DNA of 50,115 bases. It comes from Chloroflexota bacterium. GTDB taxonomy: Bacteria; Chloroflexota; Anaerolineae; Promineifilales; Promineifilaceae. Both the position numbers and the translations under genes were made by a program. A model generated the notes under the pieces. It worked only from the letters and a program-made list of their open reading frames with translations, was not told the DNA's origin and ran no database searches. The stretch spans positions 1-50,115 of the forward strand of contig JAJRYT010000172.1 in the NCBI GenBank assembly GCA_024275635.1, written 5' to 3'. Shown here one piece after another: positions 44,561 to 50,115 of the stretch. Every line of letters starts with the position of its first letter. Within the stretch, counting starts at the first letter, position 1.

Positions 44561-44611
44561 GAACGATTTAGTAATTTAGTAAATCGTTCAGGCGCGATTT
44601 ACCAAATCGCG
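44561..44611. repeat. Two hairpins after tRNA-Lys
   Basis: GAACGATTTA (44561-44570) pairs perfectly with 44580-44589, and CGCGATTT (44593-44600) pairs with 44604-44611. They lie between the rightward tRNA and the end of the leftward Csx3-type gene, so they may terminate both. The second belongs to the same GCGATTT/AAATCGC family as the hairpins at 33235 and 39988. Confidence 0.7.
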
Positions 44612-44642
44612 TTACGGAAAACTCGCAGGAACTTACGCCGCA

Positions 44643-45830
44643 TCATATGGAAACGATTTTCCCCAGTGGATAACCCTGATTGCCGCTGTTAACCACAACG
44701 GCTCCCCCTAATTGAGGTTGATAAACTGCCAGCCAGTCAAAATCAGGCGCAAGCTGCTTTGCCGCCGCCAGTAATAGCCAATTAGGAATTTTGCCGCTGA
44801 GTACCAAACCTGCATTTATTTGTGGTTTGGGTAAAGGCAGCCCTCCCGGATTTTCCCAATTCAGATATTGGGATTTAGTCGCCATTTCCAAAATAGTATA
44901 TCCAAGCCCCGGCCGTTGGCTTGCTTGCCAGCCAGTTTGAACAGCGGAAACGGCCGTATTCCCATCCTCTGTAACCGGCAGGTCGGGCGGCGCAATCCAG
45001 CCTAAACGGGCGTCAAACAACCAAACTGGCGCCGGTAAGGCGTGCAAGGCTAACGCAGAATAAATCCAATTAGGCGCGCGCCCATAAATCGCCAACGGCG
45101 TTTGTTCCGGTAAATAGTCGAGCAGCGCCGGAATTTGTTGGGGCAACCAGCGACCAGCCAACGCCCCCAATGTTTGCGCCAGGGCGGGCAAATCGAGAGT
45201 CAGTTCGACAGGCGCTTGCGCCAGATGCAATGACGTTAGCTCCGATTCACTGTAATCAAATAACCGGGCTAACCTTTTGACCAGGGCGTCAAATGCAGGG
45301 CCGGATACGGCCGTTCCTCGTTCCAGGCCGGCAATGGTTCCGGCGACGATGGGCGATGTGGCGACGAGTTGGTTTTCTCCCTGTAAAACCGACCGAATTT
45401 GAGCAATGATAGGAATCTGCTGGCGGCTGGCGATTTCTTGCCAAACGGCCGTGTTACGGGCATAAGCGCCGGCATCATTCGGGCGGTCGCCAATCAACAA
45501 AATCGCGTGCGTACATAATCCAAAGAGCGCTTCCTGGTCTGGCGTGGGTTTGCCGCCTACGTCAACCAACAACGGCAAGTGTCTTTTTTGAAGATAGGCG
45601 GCCACGCTATTCACGAAAGCAGCGTTAAAAGGCCCTTTTCTGCGGATAGTTTTTACGACCGCCTCATCAGTCTCGTTAGACCAATCCCCTTCCCCGTCGG
45701 GGCAGGCGCGCAGGACATAATGGGGAACGCGGGCGGCGCGCAGAGCGCGGGTCAGGCTGTAAACTAACACCGATTTACCAGAGTGGGGCGGACCGCCAAT
45801 CAAAACGGCGGGAAATGTAGCAGAGAGCAT
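44643..45830 (-). CDS. csx3: CRISPR-associated Csx3-AAA fusion (P-loop ATPase with Csx3-like domains)
   Basis: 395 residues, leftward. Residues 1-200 form a P-loop NTPase (Walker A GGPPHSGKS at 12-20, Walker B-like LLVDVGGKP at 87-95). Two Csx3-like segments follow: about 237-282 (GRAPNWIYSALALH, FDARLG) and about 310-395 (GKIPNWLLLAAAK, YQPQLGGAVVV). Csx3 (Crn3) is a ring nuclease that degrades cyclic tetra-adenylate in type III CRISPR systems. In the second, better preserved copy the usual YDPRLG Asp is Gln and no His precedes it, so activity is uncertain. It is divergent from the CARF gene; AAGGAAG precedes the start. Confidence 0.85.
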   Translation of the reverse strand: MLSATFPAVLIGGPPHSGKSVLVYSLTRALRAARVPHYVLRACPDGEGDWSNETDEAVVKTIRRKGPFNAAFVNSVAAYLQKRHLPLLVDVGGKPTPDQEALFGLCTHAILLIGDRPNDAGAYARNTAVWQEIASRQQIPIIAQIRSVLQGENQLVATSPIVAGTIAGLERGTAVSGPAFDALVKRLARLFDYSESELTSLHLAQAPVELTLDLPALAQTLGALAGRWLPQQIPALLDYLPEQTPLAIYGRAPNWIYSALALHALPAPVWLFDARLGWIAPPDLPVTEDGNTAVSAVQTGWQASQRPGLGYTILEMATKSQYLNWENPGGLPLPKPQINAGLVLSGKIPNWLLLAAAKQLAPDFDWLAVYQPQLGGAVVVNSGNQGYPLGKIVSI

Positions 45831-45842
45831 GACATCTTCCTT

Positions 45843-45868
45843 TTGAATCTGTTTCCGTGTATTATAAT
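45843..45868. promoter_or_regulatory. Divergent promoter region between csx3-AAA and the CARF-HTH gene
   Basis: The 95-base divergent spacer contains ATTATAATATAA (about 45861-45872), which offers a TATAAT-type -10 box on both strands. A TTGAAT (45843-45848) lies only 14 bases before the rightward -10, so the -35 assignment is weak. The CARF-LuxR protein encoded next door is a natural candidate to bind here. Confidence 0.4.
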
Positions 45869-45925
45869 ATAAGTCAGTTTCCCAAGTTAGCGCTTTATTT
45901 TTCGGTCAACGGAGGAGCAAAGCCC

Positions 45926-46798
45926 ATGGGCGCAGCCAAACCTACGACTCTTATCGCCACCATGGGCGGCCAGCCGCAGGTCGTGACATTGGCCCTGGAT
46001 GCGCTGCTGGCGCAAGGCATCCTTGTTTCCGATCTGATCATCCTCTACTTGTCGCCGCAAAACGGCCGTGTTCAAAATGCACTCCAAAAACTAGCCGCTG
46101 AATTCACAGATGGACGGTATGGGCAACGGCCGTTGCGCTATCAGCCTTATCCCATCCGCGCTGGGCCGTATCCCTTGCGTGACATCTACGACGAAGCCGA
46201 CGCCGACACGGCCTGGGAAGCGGTTAATCGCCTGATTGCCCAACTTAAATCGGAGCGACGCACATTACATATTTGTATTAGCGGCGGGCGGCGTATTCTG
46301 GGTCTGTTAACCATGTCGGCCGCCATGCTCCATTTCGGCCACCAGGACGTCCTGTGGCATATGTACACCCCGGATGAAATCCGCCAGGCGGCTAACGAGG
46401 GCGCGATCATGCACCTGCCGGCCGGCTCCGGTTTTCGGCTCATTCGCGTCCCCATGATGCCCTGGGGCAGCTACTTCCCGGCGCTGCGCCAGCTTGTCCG
46501 GCCGGCGGCCGGGACCGGCGACGTGTTGGCCGGGCCGCGCGCGGTTCTGGACAAAGCGGAACAAGCCCGCTGCCAGACGGTCGTTGATAACCTGACCGGC
46601 CGCCAGCGCGATGCGTTATTGGCCTTTGCCGCCGGGTTGAATCCACAGCGGACGGCGGAAAAATTAGTCGTTTCCATCAAAACGGTCGATTCCCACAAAA
46701 CCGTCATCCTGGCCGAATGTCGCAACGCCTGGGGGCTGCCAGAGGATGAATGGCTGGATTACCACTTCCTGGCCGATAAATTCAACCGGTTTTTTTGA
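45926..46798 (+). CDS. CRISPR-associated CARF regulator (NE0113 family) with LuxR-type HTH
   Basis: 290 residues from ATG 45926 (GGAGGAG 9 bases upstream; the frame is open from 45857). Residues about 7-180 match the Cas NE0113-type CARF domain: IATMGGQPQVVTLALDALL, LIILYLSP and ISGGRRILGLL, the nucleotide-binding loops. Residues about 223-268 form a LuxR/FixJ-like helix-turn-helix (LTGRQRDALLAFAAGL, AEKLVVSIKTVDSHKT). It is probably a cyclic-oligoadenylate-responsive transcription factor for this locus; the ligand is inferred from the family. It starts the rightward CRISPR operon. Confidence 0.85.
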   Translation: MGAAKPTTLIATMGGQPQVVTLALDALLAQGILVSDLIILYLSPQNGRVQNALQKLAAEFTDGRYGQRPLRYQPYPIRAGPYPLRDIYDEADADTAWEAVNRLIAQLKSERRTLHICISGGRRILGLLTMSAAMLHFGHQDVLWHMYTPDEIRQAANEGAIMHLPAGSGFRLIRVPMMPWGSYFPALRQLVRPAAGTGDVLAGPRAVLDKAEQARCQTVVDNLTGRQRDALLAFAAGLNPQRTAEKLVVSIKTVDSHKTVILAECRNAWGLPEDEWLDYHFLADKFNRFF

Positions 46799-46800
46799 CA

Positions 46801-46953
46801 ATGGACGGGGCCGGTACGGACTACGAGATGGTAATCCGTACCGACCTTCCCCAAGACTGGCTGGACACGGCCGTGCTTTGTACCGGCATCATAATGGAAG
46901 AAGGAGGTAAAAAGATCGGAACTACTTCTGAAAATAATCAGAATATTCCCTGA
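46801..46953 (+). CDS. Small ORF (50 aa) between the CARF gene and cas10
   Basis: Starts 2 bases after the CARF stop and encodes 50 residues (MDGAGTDYEMVIRT...). No motif is recognised. It has coding-like GC for its first half and contains one ACGGCCGT octamer, but there is no separate ribosome site beyond possible translational coupling. The remaining spacer to 47040 is AT-rich and ends with the ACGGAGG site of cas10. It may be a small CRISPR accessory protein or chance. Confidence 0.3.
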   Translation: MDGAGTDYEMVIRTDLPQDWLDTAVLCTGIIMEEGGKKIGTTSENNQNIP

Positions 46954-47040
46954 ATAACCATGCTCCATAAATAGGTATGATGGATCGAGCTATGGTGAAT
47001 ATTGTATCGGTAAATAAGTCAGTTAAAAAACGGAGGCGCT

Positions 47041-48816
47041 ATGACAAAACATTTATTACAAATACATATCGGTCCCATGCAAGTGTTCATTGCCGCTGCC
47101 CGCCGTACGCGCGACCTGTGGTTTGGCTCCTGGCTGATGAGCGAACTGAGCAAGGCGGCGGCGCGGGAGGTAGCCAAGCAAGCCGGCGAAGATAAGCTCA
47201 TTTTCCCGGCGGCTACGCTGTCAGGCTTGTCGCCGAAGTCCAAGTCTGACCTGGCGGTGGCAAACAAAATTGTGGCGTTGGTTGAAAACCCGAAATATGT
47301 AGCCGAAGAAGCCGAAAAGGCGATGCGGAAGCGGTTGACCGAGCTGGGGAAGATTGCGCTGGATGGAGCGAAAGGCCCCTTGCAAACGCGGACAACGGCT
47401 GAGGAGCAAATTGACGATTTACCCGAATTTTACTGGGTGGCGGTTCCCCTGCTGGATGAAAGCGATTACCTCCGTGTGCGCATGGAGGCGGAGAACCTGC
47501 TGGCGGCGCGTAAGAACTGCCGCAATTTTGAACAACCCGACTGGGGGAGCAACCGGCCCAAATCGTCGCTGGACGGCAGTCGGGAAAGCGTGATACCGGA
47601 ATCAGCGTACCTGGTTCGAGGAGATTCTCCAAAGAGACGGGAAGAAAAAATCAGGGCGCTTTATGATAATTATCGCGCTCGTAACGCAGAGCAACTTTCC
47701 GGTGTGGACTTGCTGAAAAGACTGGGCAAATCAAAGGATCGGGAAAGCTTCCCCAGCACCTCGCACATGGCCTCGATACCCCTGCGCCAACGGTTGCAAA
47801 ACGCCAATGGGGAAATCAAAAAGGCATGGGACGCATACAAGGAACAGCTTGATCCAGAACTAATAAGGGGAGAGACCACAACCGGCACGCATCCCGTTTT
47901 TGGCAATGCGGATGGGGCGTTGCTCTTTGAGTCTCGTCTGCGCGATTACTACGAAGGGAAAGATTTTGAGAAGATCAAAGCAAAGCTGGCCGACTTTTAC
48001 AAAAAAACCCAGATTCCGCGTCCGATTCCCTACTACGCCATTTTGATGGCGGATGGAGATTTTATAGGAAAGACGATTAACAATCTGAAGACACAGGATG
48101 CCCACCGCAACTTTTCGCAAGCGTTAGCCGGGTTTGCTCAAGAAGCGAAGAAGATTGTGAAGGATCATCAGGGGGCGCCGGTGTATACGGGCGGGGATGA
48201 TGTGCTGGCGCTGCTGCCATTACACAAAGCTATCCAGTGCGCCGCCAAGCTTGCCGAGGAATTCCGGAGCATGATGGCCGGGTTTAAGGATAAGGACAGC
48301 CGTCCCCCCACATTTTCTGCCGGCCTCGCCATCTTCCACCACACGGAACCTTTGGAAGATGGATTAAATACAGCGCGAGACGCGGAAAAGGAAGCTAAAG
48401 CTGTGCCGGGCAAGGATGCGCTGGCGGTGATTGAAGCGAAGCGGAGCGGCGCGCCCCGGTTGGTAACGGGGAAGTGGGGCGAATTAAATACGCGGCTGCT
48501 CGGTTTGGCCGCCTTTTACCAGCAAGGGGATTTGCCGCACGGTCTGGCTTACCAACTGCGGGATATGTATCTGCATTTGGGGGGAGAAACGGCCGTGTCC
48601 CCAACGCCCGCATGGCTGGATGTGATCAAAAAGGAAGCCGGCCGCATCGTCAAGCGCAAGGAAGGGAGCGAAAATGCCCGGAAATACGTGGAAAACCATC
48701 TAGTGGGCAAGTTGGGAGAGAATTACATAATGGAACAGATTGTCAATGAATTGATCATTGCCACCAATCTGGCTCAGGCGGCCAACCAGGCGGGCATTAC
48801 TCTGCCTGTGCCGTAA
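47041..48816 (+). CDS. cmr2: Type III-B CRISPR Cas10/Cmr2 (cyclic oligoadenylate synthase)
   Basis: 591 residues. The N-terminus HIGPMQVFIAAARRTRDLWFG is the Cmr2-specific palm entry. The first palm carries LMADGDFIGK (about 336-345) and the second the catalytic YTGGDDVLALLP (GGDD at 384-387), required for cyclic oligoadenylate synthesis on target RNA binding. No HD nuclease domain precedes it, so the protein is shorter than many Cmr2 proteins. A helical C-terminal domain follows. ACGGAGG lies 5 bases upstream. Cmr3 follows 16 bases later. Confidence 0.93.
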   Translation: MTKHLLQIHIGPMQVFIAAARRTRDLWFGSWLMSELSKAAAREVAKQAGEDKLIFPAATLSGLSPKSKSDLAVANKIVALVENPKYVAEEAEKAMRKRLTELGKIALDGAKGPLQTRTTAEEQIDDLPEFYWVAVPLLDESDYLRVRMEAENLLAARKNCRNFEQPDWGSNRPKSSLDGSRESVIPESAYLVRGDSPKRREEKIRALYDNYRARNAEQLSGVDLLKRLGKSKDRESFPSTSHMASIPLRQRLQNANGEIKKAWDAYKEQLDPELIRGETTTGTHPVFGNADGALLFESRLRDYYEGKDFEKIKAKLADFYKKTQIPRPIPYYAILMADGDFIGKTINNLKTQDAHRNFSQALAGFAQEAKKIVKDHQGAPVYTGGDDVLALLPLHKAIQCAAKLAEEFRSMMAGFKDKDSRPPTFSAGLAIFHHTEPLEDGLNTARDAEKEAKAVPGKDALAVIEAKRSGAPRLVTGKWGELNTRLLGLAAFYQQGDLPHGLAYQLRDMYLHLGGETAVSPTPAWLDVIKKEAGRIVKRKEGSENARKYVENHLVGKLGENYIMEQIVNELIIATNLAQAANQAGITLPVP

Positions 48817-48832
48817 ATGAAGGAGAATGAAA

Positions 48833-50026
48833 ATGGAACTGTGGATCATTGAACCGCGCGACCCGTTGATTGTGCGCGACGGCCGTCCCTTTGGCCCCAA
48901 TCCGGGGGCGCGTTCGCGTTCGCTTGATTTTCCTTACCCGTCCACTGTGGCCGGCGGGTTGAGAACGCGAGCTGGGCAGGATGGGAACGGCCGTTTCGAC
49001 CTCAATCTCATCCCGCAGGTCAAACAAATCGGCATTCGCGGCCCGCTGCTGGCGGAGTTGGACAACAACGACGAACCCGGCTGGCTGGCCCCCGCGCCCG
49101 GCGACGCGCTCTTGCTTAAAGATAACGACACGGGCGATGTTTACCGGCATCGTCTGCAACCGCTGGCTATGGACGACAGCCTCTCCAACCTGCCCAAGGA
49201 ACCAAAGGAATTGGCATGGCCGGTAGGTCTGCCCGAACCGGACCCAAACAAGCCGTACAAGGACGCGCCCCGCTACTGGTATTGGGAAAAATTTAAAGAA
49301 TGGTTGACGACGACGCCGACAAAAGCGGCAAAAGTGACGGCAGCGGAACTGGGGCACAACGGCCCCGGTAAGGAATGGCGGGTGCATGTGGCTATCGACC
49401 CGAAATCGCTGACGGGGATTGACGGCGCTTTGTTTGCTACTGGCGGGTTGGAATTTTGGCAACGGCCGTCCGGCGACGAACGACGTTTATCTGAAGTGAA
49501 ACGACTGGGACTGGCGGCGGCTGTTGAGAACCTGAACGGCCTGACCATTGACGAAGGCTTTGCCCCCTGGGGCGGCGAGCGGCGCACGATGCGTTGGCGA
49601 AAAAGCGAATCCGTTTTACCCCAAGTTCCCAATGGCTTGGCTAAGGCCATTGCCCAAACCGGCGCTTGCCGCCTGATTTTGCTCACGCCAGCCTGTTTTA
49701 ATGAGGGATGGCGGCCTGAATGGTTGTTGGAAACGCACCATGGGGCAACGCCGGAATTGAAAGCGGCCGTTGTCGGCAAGCCGCAAACCGTCTCCGGTTG
49801 GGATTTTGAGAAAAGAGAAGCTAAACCCACCCGCCGTCTGGCGCCTGCCGGATCGGTTTATTTCCTGAAACTGAAAGGTGATACAGCGGCGCGGCAGGCA
49901 TGGGTGGAGAAAATGTGGCTGACCAACGTCAGCGACGCCGCAGATGATCGTCTGGCCGGGTTTGGCCTGACGGGAATCGGCGTCTGGACGGGCAAGCCGC
50001 AAAAGATGGAGGTGGATAATGCGTAA
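48833..50026 (+). CDS. cmr3: Type III-B CRISPR RAMP protein Cmr3
   Basis: 397 residues. The opening LWIIEPRDPLIVRDGRPFG is the Cmr3 signature, followed by FPYPSTVAGGLRT and a RAMP-like C-terminus ending GFGLTGIGVWTGKP (Gly-rich loop). Cmr3 binds the 5' tag side of crRNA next to Cmr2 in the effector complex. AGGAG is 7 bases before ATG 48833 but only 1 base before ATG 48827, so the later start is chosen. The stop overlaps the next gene. Confidence 0.93.
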   Translation: MELWIIEPRDPLIVRDGRPFGPNPGARSRSLDFPYPSTVAGGLRTRAGQDGNGRFDLNLIPQVKQIGIRGPLLAELDNNDEPGWLAPAPGDALLLKDNDTGDVYRHRLQPLAMDDSLSNLPKEPKELAWPVGLPEPDPNKPYKDAPRYWYWEKFKEWLTTTPTKAAKVTAAELGHNGPGKEWRVHVAIDPKSLTGIDGALFATGGLEFWQRPSGDERRLSEVKRLGLAAAVENLNGLTIDEGFAPWGGERRTMRWRKSESVLPQVPNGLAKAIAQTGACRLILLTPACFNEGWRPEWLLETHHGATPELKAAVVGKPQTVSGWDFEKREAKPTRRLAPAGSVYFLKLKGDTAARQAWVEKMWLTNVSDAADDRLAGFGLTGIGVWTGKPQKMEVDNA

Positions 50027-50115
50027 ACCCAAAACTGAATTAACGCCAGAAGAAATAGAAGCGTTGTTGAAGAAACGGCCGCAGCCCGACCTGATTGTTC
50101 AAGAACGATCATACA
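50019..50115 (+). CDS. Partial CDS downstream of cmr3, function unknown
   Basis: An ATG at 50019 overlaps the cmr3 stop by 8 bases and is preceded by ATGGAGG. The 32 visible codons start MRKPKTELTPEEIEALLKKR and continue off the window. The sequence does not look like the usual opening of Cmr4, Cmr1, Cmr5 or Cmr6, so I leave it unnamed. Position and coupling make it a member of the CRISPR operon. Confidence 0.6.
   Translation, partial: MRKPKTELTPEEIEALLKKRPQPDLIVQERSY

Larger units (their letters stand above)
749..49470. repeat. Dispersed highly iterated palindrome ACGGCCGT
   Basis: The octamer occurs about 65 times by eye, mostly inside genes and mostly as AACGGCCGT(T). Random expectation for a window of this size and composition is about one. 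In coding frames it appears as TAV, NGR or RP residues. Examples: 749, 1514, 2084, 6062, 8531, 9859, 14351, 18560, 26490, 30372, 42240, 48986. The largest free stretches are 3.2-6.06 kb, 20.2-22.5 kb, 30.4-32.4 kb and 37.9-42.2 kb. Confidence 0.9.

Noticed and set aside
44643..50115. A CRISPR array within the cas region
   Set aside because: No direct repeats of 25-40 bases with regular spacers are visible between 44531 and 50115. The array must lie outside the window.

Overview
This 50-kb window looks like a chromosome segment of a Chloroflexota bacterium, probably Anaerolineae-like. That is an inference from protein style: Pro-Thr-rich linkers with SH3/LysM domains, CAP-LysM and DUF389-Usp proteins, and a Csx3-AAA CRISPR protein. 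GC content is moderate (about 55% by eye). A highly iterated palindromic octamer, ACGGCCGT, recurs about 65 times, where chance predicts about one.

Layout. (1) 1-296: the start of a leftward, possibly transposase, gene and a GTAATTG/CAATTAC repeat tract. (2) 297-30706: one large rightward exopolysaccharide/capsule locus of the Wzx/Wzy type. It holds CDP-sugar synthesis (rfbF, an epimerase, three Zn-finger C-methyltransferase-like proteins), GT2 and GT4 glycosyltransferases, a VanZ-LamG protein, a Wzz-like chain-length protein with a degenerate BY-kinase-like partner, a Wzx flippase, a Wzy/ligase, two hexapeptide acyltransferases and three lipoproteins. A leftward Flp-type pilin with an Asn/Asp/Glu tail interrupts it. 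It ends with a PglC-like phosphoglycosyl transferase, a WecG/TagA glycosyltransferase fused to two STAS domains, and a degenerate nucleotidyltransferase/sugar-transferase fusion. (3) 30809-33941: a partner-switching module (STAS antagonist, GAF-PP2C phosphatase, anti-sigma-type kinase) and a CheY-like receiver. No sigma factor is visible. With the STAS-fused glycosyltransferase just upstream, the module may regulate polysaccharide synthesis directly. (4) 34029-44357: housekeeping and mixed genes: CAP-LysM protein, SpoU methyltransferase, UbiA prenyltransferase, polyphosphate kinase split by an in-frame stop, nitroreductase, a repeat-rich zone with gene remnants, and a Usp-DUF389-SH3 membrane protein. 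(5) 44458-44530: tRNA-Lys(CTT). (6) 44643-50115: the start of a type III-B (Cmr) CRISPR locus. A Csx3-AAA fusion and a CARF-LuxR regulator diverge from a shared promoter region, followed by a small ORF, an HD-less Cas10/Cmr2, Cmr3 and a gene cut by the window edge. No CRISPR array is visible.

Working picture: sugars are activated, assembled on a lipid carrier by the phosphoglycosyl transferase and glycosyltransferases, flipped by Wzx, and polymerised by Wzy under Wzz control. The partner-switching proteins may set output through STAS domains. The CRISPR end contains a presumed cyclic-oligoadenylate producer (Cas10) with two candidate sensors or degraders (CARF-HTH and Csx3-AAA). Two conserved genes (a GT2 and ppk1) carry single in-frame TAA codons, and several intergenic spaces are filled with long inverted repeats.
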